The notes beneath the pieces were generated by a model. The model made no database searches and was not told the origin of the DNA. It worked only from the letters and a program-made list of their open reading frames with translations. Both the position numbers and the translations under genes were made by a program. A stretch of 64,000 nucleotides of DNA. Source: Oscillibacter sp. PC13 (GTDB lineage Bacteria > Bacillota > Clostridia > Oscillospirales > Oscillospiraceae). The stretch's first letter is position 1. Each line of letters opens with the position of its first letter. Location of the stretch: positions 89,560-153,559 of the forward strand of contig NZ_FOXE01000007.1 in the NCBI RefSeq assembly GCF_900115635.1, written 5' to 3'. Shown one piece after another: positions 44,169-53,129 of this stretch.

Positions 44169-44220
44169 CAGCGGAAGAAGCCCAATATACTCTGACTTCA
44201 ACAGAAAGGACTGTTTTGAT

Positions 44221-44928
44221 ATGAGTGCAAAAGATGTAATCATCGCCTTGGACTTTCCCACTAAGGAGGAAACCCTTGCATTTCTGGACAAGTTTCCCGC
44301 CGGGAAAAAGCCTTTTGTAAAAATCGGCATGGAGCTGTTTTATGCAGAGGGGCCTGATGCCGTACGGGAAATTAAGGCCAGAGGACACAAGATCTTTCTG
44401 GATCTGAAGCTCCACGATATTCCCAACACGGTAAAGAGGGCCATGGCGGTTCTCTCCCGGCTGGATGTGGACATGGTAAACCTCCATGCCGCCGGCGCCT
44501 CCGAAATGATGAGGGGTGCGCTGGAGGGACTGACCCGTCCGGACGGCACCCGTCCTCTGCTGATTGCTGTCACGCAACTGACCTCTACCGATACAGCCGT
44601 TCTGAAAAATGAGCTGCTGATTGAAACCCCCATGGCAGAAACTGTACTCTCCTATGCCAAAAATGCCGCCGACAGCGGGTTGGATGGCGTGGTCTGCTCT
44701 CCCCTGGAGGCTGCGCTTGTCAAGGAACGGTGCGGGGACGGCTTCCTCACTGTGACGCCCGGCATTCGCTTCGCGGACTCCGCCGCAGGTGATCAAAAGC
44801 GTATTATGACGCCGGAGAAGGCCGGAAGTTCCGGCTGTGATTATATCGTGGTTGGCCGTCCGATTACACAGGCGGAAAATCCCGTGGCCGCCTATCAAAG
44901 AGCCGTACACGATTTTCTAGGGTGCTGA
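44221..44928 (+). CDS. pyrF: Orotidine 5'-phosphate decarboxylase
   Basis: A 235-residue TIM-barrel enzyme for the last step to UMP. Class I layout: ALDFPTKEE (about 9-17), catalytic lysine-rich [13 protein letters not shown] (about 59-71; Asp-Lys-Asp tetrad), TQLTST (about 120), [31 protein letters not shown] and the phosphate site YIVVGRPIT (about 205-213). ATG 44221 follows AAAGGA. Follows pyrD after the 183-base spacer that carries the possible micro-lipoprotein. Confidence 0.96.
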   Translation: MSAKDVIIALDFPTKEETLAFLDKFPAGKKPFVKIGMELFYAEGPDAVREIKARGHKIFLDLKLHDIPNTVKRAMAVLSRLDVDMVNLHAAGASEMMRGALEGLTRPDGTRPLLIAVTQLTSTDTAVLKNELLIETPMAETVLSYAKNAADSGLDGVVCSPLEAALVKERCGDGFLTVTPGIRFADSAAGDQKRIMTPEKAGSSGCDYIVVGRPITQAENPVAAYQRAVHDFLGC

Positions 44929-45015
44929 TCGCCTGACCGGTCGGGTTCACGGCCATGCCTTACCAAGGTCAAACTGCAAAGTGGGGGAACAATTATCTAT
45001 AAGGAGGATTTGATT

Positions 45016-45543
45016 GTGGAGTTATTGGAATTGATGCAGAAGCGCCGTAGTATACGGCAATATGTACCGGGTGCCGCCGTTCCTGAGGAAACACTTCAGA
45101 AAGTTCTGCAGGCCGGCCTGCTCGCCGCCTCTGGAAAAGCCATCCGCCCGTGGGAACTGATTGTCGTGCGAAACCATGAGACCCTGCAGGCCATGTCCGG
45201 GTGCCGGGTTCCCGCCGTCAAAATGCTGCAGGGAGCGGACTGCGCCATCGTGGTGATTGCCGACGGTGAAAAGACCGATGTCTGGACGGAGGACTGTTCC
45301 GTGGTCATGGCCAACATGCACCTGATGGCTGACGCGCTGGGGCTTGGTAGCTGCTGGGTACAAGGCCGGCTGCGGCAAGCCTCCGACGGCCGCACCTCCG
45401 AAGAATTTCTCCGGGATATTCTGGGTTACCCTGAGACCTATCATCTGGAGGCCATTCTGACCCTGGGTGTCATTGAACATCACCCGCATCCGCATACACT
45501 GGAGCATCTGCTCTATGAAAAAATTCATCACGAGAAGTTTTAA
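45016..45543 (+). CDS. Nitroreductase-family FMN protein
   Basis: A 175-residue nitroreductase-like oxidoreductase. GTG 45016 is chosen, seven bases after AAGGAGGA; a TTG six bases upstream is too close. FMN-binding [17 protein letters not shown] (about 9-25), [15 protein letters not shown] (about 38-52) and the [10 protein letters not shown] segment (about 112-121) are present. It lies within the pyr operon between pyrF and pyrE, with no terminator on either side. It could be an accessory flavin enzyme linked to redox balance; the substrate is unknown. Confidence 0.88.
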   Translation: MELLELMQKRRSIRQYVPGAAVPEETLQKVLQAGLLAASGKAIRPWELIVVRNHETLQAMSGCRVPAVKMLQGADCAIVVIADGEKTDVWTEDCSVVMANMHLMADALGLGSCWVQGRLRQASDGRTSEEFLRDILGYPETYHLEAILTLGVIEHHPHPHTLEHLLYEKIHHEKF

Positions 45544-45572
45544 CCCCTGATTTTGGAAAGGAGCTTTATAAC

Positions 45573-46208
45573 ATGCATTCCGAAAACTCGATTGCCCATG
45601 ACCTGCTATCCATCGGAGCTGTCTTTCTGCGTCCGGACAATCCCTTTACCTGGGCCTCCGGCATCAAAAGTCCCATCTATTGCGATAACCGGCTGACTCT
45701 GACCGCGCCCGTTGTCCGCACCCACGTGGAAGAAGGCCTGGTGGATCTCATCTGCAAGCACTACCCTGATTGCGAAGTACTGATGGGCACCTCTACCGCC
45801 GGCATCGCTCACGCCGCGATTGTGGGTCACCTCATGGGGCTGCCCATGGGTTATGTCCGCTCCGGCAGCAAGGACCACGGACGGCAAAACCGCATTGAGG
45901 GCCGGTTGGAACCCGGCCAGAAGGTTGTGGTTGTCGAAGATTTAATCTCCACTGCCGGCAGCTGCATCGAAGTGGTCGAGGCTCTGCGGGAGGCGGGCGC
46001 CGATGTGCTGGGCGTTGTGTCCATTTTCACTTACGGACTGCAAAAGGGGCTGGAACGGTTGGCTGCTGCCAATGTTGCCAACTACAGCCTCAGCAACTTT
46101 GACGCCGTCTGTGAGGTAGCCGCCGAAGAGGGTAAAATCCGCCCGGAGGATATTCAGCGCCTGAAGCAATTTCGTGCCAACCCCTCCGACGAGAGCTGGA
46201 GAGCGTGA
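45573..46208 (+). CDS. pyrE: Orotate phosphoribosyltransferase
   Basis: A 211-residue PRTase adding ribose phosphate to orotate. Visible: N-terminal [19 protein letters not shown] (about 27-45), the flexible loop [15 protein letters not shown] (about 95-109) with catalytic Lys/His, and the PRPP loop [17 protein letters not shown] (about 113-129; the usual TTGGS reads STAGS). ATG 45573 follows GGAAAGGAG. The small change in the PRPP loop is conservative and probably tolerated. Confidence 0.94.
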   Translation: MHSENSIAHDLLSIGAVFLRPDNPFTWASGIKSPIYCDNRLTLTAPVVRTHVEEGLVDLICKHYPDCEVLMGTSTAGIAHAAIVGHLMGLPMGYVRSGSKDHGRQNRIEGRLEPGQKVVVVEDLISTAGSCIEVVEALREAGADVLGVVSIFTYGLQKGLERLAAANVANYSLSNFDAVCEVAAEEGKIRPEDIQRLKQFRANPSDESWRA

Positions 46209-46221
46209 GAAAGGAACTCTT

Positions 46222-47148
46222 ATGTCTGAAAAACGGAATTTAATTGATATCACCGACCTGTCTGTTGCCGAGATCGGCGCTCTGATCGCAACGGCGGAGG
46301 ACATTGCCGCAAATCCCGCAAAATACGAGAATGCCTGCGCCCACAAGCAACTGGCTACTCTGTTTTTTGAACCATCCACCCGGACGCGCCTCTCCTTTGA
46401 GTCCGCCATGCTGGCCCTGGGCGGCGGTGTGCTGGGTTTCTCCGAGGCCGCCAGCAGCTCCACTTCCAAGGGTGAGACCGTAGGCGACACGGTTCACACC
46501 GTCAGTTGCTATGCCGACATCATCGCCATGCGCCACCCAAAAGAGGGTGCTCCCTATGCCGCAGCCCAGTTCTCTGAGGTACCCATCATCAATGCCGGTG
46601 ACGGCGGCCACAATCATCCCACCCAAACACTGACGGATCTTTTGACCATCCACCGGGAAAAGGGCCGTCTGGACAATTTCACCATTGGTTTCTGTGGTGA
46701 CCTGAAGTTCGGCCGCACGGTTCACTCTCTGGTAAACGCGCTCAGCCGGCAGCACGGCGTCAAATTTGTCTTTATATCTCCGGAGGAGCTAAAGCTGCCG
46801 GATTACCTGAAGGATAATGTTCTGAAAAAGAACGGCCTGCCATACGAGGAGACTTCCAGTTTGGAGGAAGCCATACCTCAGCTGGATATCCTGTACATGA
46901 CCCGTGTCCAAAAGGAACGTTTTTTCAATGAGGCCGACTACATTCGGTTGAAGGACACCTATGTTCTGGATACGGAAAAACTGGTACCGGCCAAGAAAGA
47001 TCTGTGCATTCTTCATCCTCTGCCCCGTGTAAATGAAATTGCCGTGGCTGTGGATCAGGATTCCCGCGCCGCTTATTGGAAACAGGTAAAAAACGGAAAA
47101 TACATTCGCATGGCGCTGATTATGAAGCTGCTGGGCATTCGCATTTGA
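46222..47148 (+). CDS. pyrB: Aspartate carbamoyltransferase catalytic subunit
   Basis: A 308-residue enzyme condensing carbamoyl phosphate with aspartate. ATG 46222 follows AAAGGAA. Carbamoyl-phosphate site [16 protein letters not shown] (about 48-63), the shared-site loop [10 protein letters not shown] (about 77-86), [10 protein letters not shown] (about 133-142) and the aspartate-binding MTRVQKERF and [10 protein letters not shown] motifs are all present. Paired with the regulatory chain pyrI directly downstream, so the enzyme is likely the allosteric dodecamer type. Confidence 0.97.
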   Translation: MSEKRNLIDITDLSVAEIGALIATAEDIAANPAKYENACAHKQLATLFFEPSTRTRLSFESAMLALGGGVLGFSEAASSSTSKGETVGDTVHTVSCYADIIAMRHPKEGAPYAAAQFSEVPIINAGDGGHNHPTQTLTDLLTIHREKGRLDNFTIGFCGDLKFGRTVHSLVNALSRQHGVKFVFISPEELKLPDYLKDNVLKKNGLPYEETSSLEEAIPQLDILYMTRVQKERFFNEADYIRLKDTYVLDTEKLVPAKKDLCILHPLPRVNEIAVAVDQDSRAAYWKQVKNGKYIRMALIMKLLGIRI

Positions 47149-47166
47149 TGGAAGGGGGACTGCTTT

Positions 47167-47592
47167 ATGAATATCGACAGCATCCAAAACGGTGTGGTTC
47201 TGGACCACATTCAAGCTGGCAAAAGTATGGATATCTACAAGTATCTGCGGCTCAGTGAGCTGGATTGTTCCGTAGCCATCATCAAAAACGTCCGCAGCGC
47301 CCGAATGGGGAAAAAAGATATCATCAAAATCGACTCTCCCATGGAGGTAGACCTGGATGTTCTGGGCTACATCGATCCCGATATCACCGTCAACATTATC
47401 CGGGACGGTGTGCGGGTAGAGAAAAAGCACCTGGAGCTTCCACAGAAGCTGGTCAATATTATCCACTGCAAAAATCCCCGCTGCATCACGGTGGCAGAGC
47501 CTCAGCTGGATGCAATTTTCCTGTTGAATGATCCGGAACGGCACACCTACCGGTGTGCATACTGCGACACAGAAAAGCGGCGGGCACTTTAA
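47167..47592 (+). CDS. pyrI: Aspartate carbamoyltransferase regulatory subunit
   Basis: A 141-residue regulatory chain. The N-terminal nucleotide-binding domain (NIDSIQNGVVLDHIQAGKSMDIYKYL) binds effector nucleotides. The C-terminal zinc domain has the four Cys ligands in HCKNPRCIT (two, about 100-104) and YRCAYCD (two, about 131-134). ATG 47167 follows GGAAGGGGG. Presence of pyrI means feedback control by CTP/UTP and activation by ATP are possible at the protein level, in keeping with the lack of a leader attenuator. Confidence 0.96.
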   Translation: MNIDSIQNGVVLDHIQAGKSMDIYKYLRLSELDCSVAIIKNVRSARMGKKDIIKIDSPMEVDLDVLGYIDPDITVNIIRDGVRVEKKHLELPQKLVNIIHCKNPRCITVAEPQLDAIFLLNDPERHTYRCAYCDTEKRRAL

Positions 47593-47642
47593 TTCCGTCC
47601 CCTATCTGATGATGGGGCCGTTTTGAGAGGATGAATCTTTCC

Positions 47643-48542
47643 ATGTCTCAGCAAACCAGCCCCTACGTATCTCGCGGCATACTCTGTACGATTGCCGGTG
47701 GCATCTGCTGGGGATTTTCCGGGGCCTGCGGCCAGTATCTCTTTTCTCATTATGGGATCAGCCCCCTTTGGCTGACCTGTGTGCGCCTTCTGGTCGGCGG
47801 CATTCTTTTGACCCTGATTGCATTTCCGCGGCATCGCGAAAAAATGCAGAATATATGGAAGCATCCGAAGGATGTCTTTTTTCTGGTTCTGTACGGTGTC
47901 TTTGGCCTGTTTATGTTCCAGTTCGCTTTTATGACAGCAGTTTCCTATTCTAATGCCGCAACCGCTACCGTGCTGCAGACATTAAATCTGGTCTTGATTA
48001 TGTTATTCACTTGTTTACGGATGCGGCGGCGGCCCAACCGCTTGGAGCTTATTTCGTTGTTGTTGGCGCTGTTTGGAACGTTCCTTATCGCTACGGGCGG
48101 GGACCCTGCTCATTTGGTAATCTCCACGCGGGGGCTATTTTGGGGGTTAGCCAATGCAGTGGCGATGGCATTTTATACGCTTCTGCCCAGATCGATGCTC
48201 CCCGTCTGGGGTGCGGAGGTAATGACCGGTTATGGCATGTTAATCGGCGGAATCGTTTCCAACCTGTTCGCCCACAGTTGGGAAATTACCGTGTCGTTGC
48301 CTCTTCCGGGATGGCTGGCGGTTCTTGCCATCATCATTGTGGGAACCGTGATGTCCTTTACCCTATACACCCAAGGCGTCTCTGATATTGGCCCTGTCCG
48401 CGCTTCGATGCTTGCCTGTACAGAACCTTTGGCCGCCACTCTTTTTTCCTTTCTGTGGCTGGGCACCACTTTTTCTCCCGCGGATCTCCTTGGATTTTCC
48501 GCCATCCTTGCCATTATCTTTCTGTTGTCCAAAACGCAGTAA
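47643..48542 (+). CDS. DMT-superfamily (EamA) permease
   Basis: A membrane protein of about 299 residues with ten predicted helices in two EamA repeats (GILCTIAGGICWGFSGACGQYLF at the start; TRGLFWGLANAVAMAFYTLLP beginning the second). ATG 47643 is preferred over ATG 47631, which abuts the GAGAGG site; this is not certain. It may be co-transcribed with pyrI (50 bases away, no terminator). Drug/metabolite transporter family members export amino acids, nucleosides or drugs; the operon position is compatible with a pyrimidine-related cargo but does not prove it. Confidence 0.88.
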   Translation: MSQQTSPYVSRGILCTIAGGICWGFSGACGQYLFSHYGISPLWLTCVRLLVGGILLTLIAFPRHREKMQNIWKHPKDVFFLVLYGVFGLFMFQFAFMTAVSYSNAATATVLQTLNLVLIMLFTCLRMRRRPNRLELISLLLALFGTFLIATGGDPAHLVISTRGLFWGLANAVAMAFYTLLPRSMLPVWGAEVMTGYGMLIGGIVSNLFAHSWEITVSLPLPGWLAVLAIIIVGTVMSFTLYTQGVSDIGPVRASMLACTEPLAATLFSFLWLGTTFSPADLLGFSAILAIIFLLSKTQ

Positions 48543-48660
48543 CCATTGGTTTTGCTCAGCGGCTCCCTCTGGCACAGATCGTTTTGACCATTCTGCACCA
48601 CAAACTCTCTTTTAGAGATGGCATCTTTACGTATGAATGAACGAATCGATTCCTGTAAAT

Positions 48661-48709
48661 AGAAAAAGCGATGGGTTTCGTCTTTCAATGAAACCCATCG
48701 CTTTTTATT
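48661..48709. terminator. Bidirectional terminator, pyr/DMT versus radical SAM
   Basis: Perfect 17-bp stem AAAAAGCGATGGGTTTC (48663-48679) / GAAACCCATCGCTTTTT (48690-48706) between convergent genes, with A and T runs on the two sides. Confidence 0.9.
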
Positions 48710-48795
48710 CTGGCTGTGCAAAAGCACCTTGCGCTGTTCAGTTTTTAACGGAACGGCACGCGCTTTGGCCTTGTCAAACGCACGTTTCGAGTCTC

Positions 48796-49665
48796 TTAGA
48801 TCCCCCGAAATGCCTCTGGCCGCAGGCTGCTGAGATCCATTTCCGCCCGGTTAATCACCGCCATCATGGCAGCCTTATCCTGGTTCAGCGTTCCCTTCAG
48901 CGCCAGATAGTTGGATGCATGGTTCATGCGGAATACGCTGCCGGGACTGTCCAGGTGCTCCACCAGAATTCGGGTCTCATCCAACACCTGCTTCGGCTTG
49001 AGAAGCTGGAATTTGCCGTCCTGCACCCAGTCGTACAGCGGCGTTCCGTCCTCTACCATCAGTGTCAGCATTCCAATATACTCCGGGTTCATGGCGTTAA
49101 ATGCTTTGGCGGTTTCAACCGCGTGACGCTCCATCAGATCCGGGCCGCCAAGGCCCGTGATGGCTGTGACGGAAAGTGCGATGCCATTCCGCCGGACTTT
49201 TTGGCCCATGGCGATAATTTCATCCGACATATGTCCCTTGCGCATCAGCTTCAAAACCTCGTCGCAGCCGGATTCCAGTCCCATATAGACCATTGTCAGT
49301 CCCTTGTCCCGCAGTGTCTGCAGTTCCTCGTCCGTGCGAATGCGGATGCTGGAAGGCGAACCGTATGTGGTAACCCGCTTGCACTCTGGAAAGAGCTTGC
49401 GGATATTGTCCAGAATGGACTCCAGTTCCGATGCCTTCCGTACCAGGGCGTCACCATCCGCCAGGAAAATTTTCTCCACTCTGGGATAGGTCTGCCGGGC
49501 CAGCCAGAAGTCTTCCAAAATCTCATCCATCGGCCGAAGTGCAAAGCGCTTTGCTTTATACATGCTGCAAAAAGCGCAGGTGTTGTGGCTGCAGCCATAG
49601 GTTACCTGCACAATCAGGCTGCGCGCCTCGGACGGCGGGCGGTATACTGCTCCCCAATATCTCAT
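48796..49665 (-). CDS. Radical SAM protein
   Basis: A 290-residue radical SAM enzyme. ATG 49665 (MRYWGAVYRPPSEARSLIVQVTYG) follows GGAGG. The cluster motif is CSHNTCAFCSMYK (about 24-32), a CX4CX2C spacing rather than the common CX3CX2C. It has the GGxxP-like FLADGDALV and the later YMGLESGCDEVL and ITGLGG stretches of the Elp3/HemN-like superfamily. It overlaps the upstream aminotransferase gene by four bases, so the two form an operon. The substrate is unknown. Confidence 0.88.
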   Translation of the reverse strand: MRYWGAVYRPPSEARSLIVQVTYGCSHNTCAFCSMYKAKRFALRPMDEILEDFWLARQTYPRVEKIFLADGDALVRKASELESILDNIRKLFPECKRVTTYGSPSSIRIRTDEELQTLRDKGLTMVYMGLESGCDEVLKLMRKGHMSDEIIAMGQKVRRNGIALSVTAITGLGGPDLMERHAVETAKAFNAMNPEYIGMLTLMVEDGTPLYDWVQDGKFQLLKPKQVLDETRILVEHLDSPGSVFRMNHASNYLALKGTLNQDKAAMMAVINRAEMDLSSLRPEAFRGI

Positions 49666-50936
49666 ACGCCTAATACCTCCAGTGCAGACAATTTCAGGCA
49701 GGTACACAGAACCTCAATGGCCTGCTCCAGCTCCTCTACCGGCGGAAGAGAAGGTGCAATACGGATGTTGCTGTCCTCCGGATCTTTGCCATAGGGATAA
49801 GTTGCGCCGGCATTGGTCAGCGTAACGCCCGCCTCCTTGCAAAGCTCCCAAGTCCTTTTTGCCGTGCCGGGCATGGCGTACAAAGAGACGAAATACCCTC
49901 CCTTAGGCCGTTGCCACCGGGCAATGCCAAGCGGTGCGATTTCCCTTTCCAGCACATCCACCACAGCTCGGAACTTAGGTCCCAACACGGCGGCATGGCG
50001 CTTCATCAGCTCCAGCGCATGGGCTTTATTCTTCAAATACAGGACATGGCGCTGCTGGTTTACCTTGTCAAAACTGATAATCTGAACTGTCAGCAATTTT
50101 TCCATATAGGCCATATTGGCTTCCGAGCAGGCAAAGCAGGAGATACCTCCCCCAGGCAGGGTAACCTTGGAGGTAGAGGCAAACTCAAACACCATATCTT
50201 CATTGCCATACTTGGCACACTCGGACAGAATATCCGGGAACTCCACATAGTCTCCCTCAAACTCGTGGATGCAGTATGCATTGTCCCACATCAGCAGGAA
50301 ATCCGGTGCTGCGGGCTTCATGGCGGCAATACGGCGGATCGTTTCAGCCGAATAAATGATGCCGTCAGGATTGGAGTACTTGGGTACATTCCACATGCCC
50401 TTTACACAGGGATCCTGAATGGCTTTTTCCACAGCATCCATATCCGGACCCTCGTCAGTCATGGGAATGGTGACCAGCTGAAAGCCAAAGGACTCCGTAA
50501 CCTTAAAATGGCGGTCATATCCAGGTGACGGGCACAGGAATTTTACTACCGGCTCCTTACACCAAGGGCGGGGAGAATGCAGCATACCATGGGTGCAGGC
50601 CTTTGAAATGGTGTCGTACATCAGCTGCAGGCTGGCATTTCCGCCCACAAACACCTGTTCAGGCTGGCAGCCCAGGATTTCAGCGAACAATCGTTTGGCC
50701 GCAGGCAGGCCGCTGAGATCGCCGTAATTTCGGACGTCGATACCGTCGGACACATAGTCCTCAGGCTTATTCATGAATCCAAAAATATCAGAAACTAAGT
50801 CCAGCTGCGCCTTTCCGGGTTTGCCGCGAGCCATATTCAATTTAAGGTTTCTGGCTTTCAGTTCCTCAAATTTCTGTTGGACGCAAGCGTATTCCGCCGT
50901 GCGCTCTGCTGCGGTCATCTGGGGATATGCAGTCAT
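49662..50936 (-). CDS. PLP aminotransferase, aspartate aminotransferase type (PF12897-like)
   Basis: A 424-residue fold-type I aminotransferase. ATG 50936 follows AAAGGATGG. Visible: NMARGKPGKAQLDLVSD near the start (about 34-50), GGNASLQLMYD (about 100), the Asp/Tyr pair MWDNAYCIHEF (about 230), the Schiff-base Lys in EFASTSKVTLPGGGISCF (about 262) and the substrate-carboxylate Arg in NIRIAPSLPP (about 396). This matches the Asp_aminotransf (Ic-like) group. It should transfer amino groups between aspartate or another amino acid and 2-oxoglutarate. Confidence 0.92.
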   Translation of the reverse strand: MTAYPQMTAAERTAEYACVQQKFEELKARNLKLNMARGKPGKAQLDLVSDIFGFMNKPEDYVSDGIDVRNYGDLSGLPAAKRLFAEILGCQPEQVFVGGNASLQLMYDTISKACTHGMLHSPRPWCKEPVVKFLCPSPGYDRHFKVTESFGFQLVTIPMTDEGPDMDAVEKAIQDPCVKGMWNVPKYSNPDGIIYSAETIRRIAAMKPAAPDFLLMWDNAYCIHEFEGDYVEFPDILSECAKYGNEDMVFEFASTSKVTLPGGGISCFACSEANMAYMEKLLTVQIISFDKVNQQRHVLYLKNKAHALELMKRHAAVLGPKFRAVVDVLEREIAPLGIARWQRPKGGYFVSLYAMPGTAKRTWELCKEAGVTLTNAGATYPYGKDPEDSNIRIAPSLPPVEELEQAIEVLCTCLKLSALEVLGV

Positions 50937-50984
50937 TGCGTCTCCATCCTTTCTCTATTAAAATTCCAATTCTAAAATCAATTA

Positions 50985-51013
50985 AGTATATAGTGTTTTT
51001 ACCAAAGTTTCAA
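50985..51013 (-). promoter_or_regulatory. Promoter of the aminotransferase/radical SAM operon
   Basis: Minus strand: TTGAAA (51008-51013), 17-base spacer, TATACT (50985-50990), about 48 bases before the ATG. Confidence 0.7.
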
Positions 51014-51037
51014 GTCCTATCCGGTTGATTTCACCTG

Positions 51038-51076
51038 CAAAAAGAAATTCCCGCCGGCCAGCCGGCGGGAATTTCC
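51038..51076 (-). terminator. Terminator of the Cys-rich protein gene
   Basis: 14-bp stem AAATTCCCGCCGGC (51045-51058), two-base spacer, complement (51061-51074); on the minus strand it is followed by CTTTTTGC. It confirms that the Cys-rich frame is transcribed on this strand. Confidence 0.85.
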
Positions 51077-51092
51077 ACTTAGGTATCACCGT

Positions 51093-51509
51093 TTAGCAGC
51101 AGCAACTACAACTGCCTCCCGTTCCTGCGGCATCGGAATTGGCACAGGCAATGCTAGATTCGCCGGGAGTCATGGTAACACTGTAACGGATGGGGATGGA
51201 CATGCAAACCCGCTGCGTAAAGGTCACAGTGCATAGGGTGCCTTCTTCGTTTGTCACACATACGGTGCTGGGGCTGCCTTGGCAAGTAAATGTCGGAGTC
51301 CCAAAAACAGCTGCGGGCGCCAGTGTAGCGACCGCTGCAACATCTACACATTGTGTAGCGGTTTTGTTGCAGCCGGTTTGGGGGCAATTCTCTTCAGACT
51401 GGTAAGGCAGAATTGGCTCATGCTCGTAAGCCTCATTAATACGCAAAGCTATTCCCTCGTTTCTTGGAAATTGTATTCCTGCAGGCATCACCTTCGGGAT
51501 ACACCCCAT
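51093..51509 (-). CDS. Cys-rich protein of unknown function, possible spore-surface type
   Basis: About 138 residues from ATG 51509 (MGCIPKVMPAGIQFP); ATG 51488 and an upstream start at 51557 are alternatives, and no start has a strong ribosome site. Twelve or so Cys: ENCPQTGCNKTATQC, FTCQGSPSTVCVTNEEGTLC, VCMSIPIRYSV, and a C-terminal tail GTGGSCSCCC. It has no hydrophobic signal peptide. The Thr/Val-rich strands and paired cysteines recall proteins of spore coats and of Ena-type spore fibres, which cross-link through disulfides. This is resemblance of style, not identified homology. It has its own terminator. Confidence 0.6.
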   Translation of the reverse strand: MGCIPKVMPAGIQFPRNEGIALRINEAYEHEPILPYQSEENCPQTGCNKTATQCVDVAAVATLAPAAVFGTPTFTCQGSPSTVCVTNEEGTLCTVTFTQRVCMSIPIRYSVTMTPGESSIACANSDAAGTGGSCSCCC

Positions 51510-51603
51510 TCTATGCTGCTGGGACGCTTTCCGCACCTTGCCGCTTTTTACTGTCAACTGCCCTCTGTGGTCTTTGGTTAAATTTCATTTTAAAATCTGT
51601 TCA

Positions 51604-51626
51604 TTTTTTACAGGTTGTGTTATAAT
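51604..51626 (+). promoter_or_regulatory. Possible promoter of the MATE gene
   Basis: TATAAT (51621-51626) with an extended TG lies 60 bases before the ATG; the -35 region is weak, as expected for an extended -10 promoter. Confidence 0.45.
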
Positions 51627-51685
51627 TTTGTTAAAAATCATAAATTGCATGGGTATGTCATACGCCATGCCGTAAGAGGAACACT

Positions 51686-53041
51686 ATGGACGAGAAGCAA
51701 GAACAGAAATTTCACCAAATGACAGAAGAGCCTGTAGGTCACCTGATTTGCCGGCTGGCCCTTCCCTGTATCATCAGCATGCTGGTTACCGCCTTTTATA
51801 ATATGGCGGACACATTCTTTGTGGGAATGCTGAACAGCAACAGCGCCACCGGTGCCGTCGGCGTGGTCTTCTCCCTGATGGCTGTCACACAGGCGATTGG
51901 TTTTTTCTTTGGCCATGGAAGCGGCAATTTCATTTCCAGGGAGCTTGGAAAGCACAATTTTGAGGAGGCCTCCAATATGGCGGCCACCGGCTTTTTTTCC
52001 GCACTGGCCACCGGTCTTCTCATCTGCATCCTGGGGCAAATCTTTCTGACACCCTTGGCATATCTGCTTGGATCTACGGACACCATACTCCCCTATGCCA
52101 AGGCGTATATGCGTGTGATTCTCATCGGTACGCCGTGGATGGCTGCGTCTTTGGTGCTGAACAACCAACTGCGGTTTCAGGGCAGCGCCGTCTATGGAAT
52201 GGTGGGCATTACCAGCGGAGCGGTGCTGAATATCGGTTTGGATCCGCTTTTGATTTTCGTATTTGACATGGGCATTGCCGGAGCAGCTTGGGCCACCATC
52301 ATCAGCCAGTTTGTCAGCTTTCTGCTGTTGCTGATTGGGTGTACCCGGGGCGGCAACCTCCATATCCATATCTCCCGCGTCCAGATGAAGTGGTATTATT
52401 TTAGCATGATCATCAAGGGCGGATTACCTTCTCTTGCCCGGCAGGGACTGGCCTCTGTGGCCACCATTTGTCTCAATCAGGCTGCGGGACCTTTCGGCGA
52501 TGCAGCCATCGCCGCCATGGGCGTGGTTCAGCGGATCATGATGTTCGGTGCCTCTGCCATGATCGGCTTTGGTCAGGGCTTCCAGCCGGTCTGCGGATTT
52601 AACTACGGTGCCCAGCTCTATCGCCGTGTGAAGCAGGGCTTTTGGTTTTGTGTGAAAACCTCCGCCGGCTTTTTACTGATAATCGCGTCTGCCGGCTTTC
52701 TGTTCGCACCACAGATCATCGCCTTGTTCCGAAATGACCCGGATGTGATTGCCTATGGTGCCGCAGCCCTGCGGTTTCAGTGTATCACCTTTGTTTTCCA
52801 GAGCTGGGTTGTTATGAGCAACATGATGCTTCAGACCATTGGCCGCACGGTGCCCGCCACATTTCTGGCCATGGCCAGGCAGGGAATTTTCTTTATTCCT
52901 CTGGTTTGGATTCTCTCCAGTGCATTTGGCATGCCCGGCATTCAGATGACACAGGCGGTTTCCGACGTTTTGACGCTAGTGTGTGCCATTCCCATTCAGC
53001 TAAAAGTTCTTGGGGATCTTGATAAAATACCGCATGGATGA
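51686..53041 (+). CDS. MATE-family efflux transporter
   Basis: A 451-residue, 12-helix Na+ or H+ coupled exporter. The family start is clear (MTEEPVGHLICRLALPCIISMLVTAFYNMADTFFVG), as is the second half (IKGGLPSLARQGLASVATICLNQAAGPFGDAAIAAMGVVQRIMMF and GFGQGFQPVCGFNYGAQLY). It is of the VmrA/DinF-like subgroup common in Clostridia. ATG 51686 follows TAAGAGGAA. It probably exports cationic drugs or metabolites. It is monocistronic, closed by a hairpin shared with the convergent transketolase genes. Confidence 0.93.
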   Translation: MDEKQEQKFHQMTEEPVGHLICRLALPCIISMLVTAFYNMADTFFVGMLNSNSATGAVGVVFSLMAVTQAIGFFFGHGSGNFISRELGKHNFEEASNMAATGFFSALATGLLICILGQIFLTPLAYLLGSTDTILPYAKAYMRVILIGTPWMAASLVLNNQLRFQGSAVYGMVGITSGAVLNIGLDPLLIFVFDMGIAGAAWATIISQFVSFLLLLIGCTRGGNLHIHISRVQMKWYYFSMIIKGGLPSLARQGLASVATICLNQAAGPFGDAAIAAMGVVQRIMMFGASAMIGFGQGFQPVCGFNYGAQLYRRVKQGFWFCVKTSAGFLLIIASAGFLFAPQIIALFRNDPDVIAYGAAALRFQCITFVFQSWVVMSNMMLQTIGRTVPATFLAMARQGIFFIPLVWILSSAFGMPGIQMTQAVSDVLTLVCAIPIQLKVLGDLDKIPHG

Positions 53042-53070
53042 AGATACCCTCATCCGTCTAAAGATGCAAA

Positions 53071-53115
53071 ATCAGCGCCCGCTGCTCCCCAAGAGAGCAG
53101 CGGGCGCTGACGCTT
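53071..53115. terminator. Hairpin between MATE and transketolase genes
   Basis: 15-bp perfect stem CAGCGCCCGCTGCTC (53073-53087) / GAGCAGCGGGCGCTG (53095-53109) between convergent genes; the minus-strand side is followed by ATTTTGC. Confidence 0.7.
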
Positions 53116-53129
53116 CTTCCACGTCTGGG

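Noticed and set aside
48637..49794. A 385-codon plus-strand frame over the radical SAM gene
   Set aside because: It crosses the bidirectional terminator and the junction of two clear minus-strand genes; no ribosome site.
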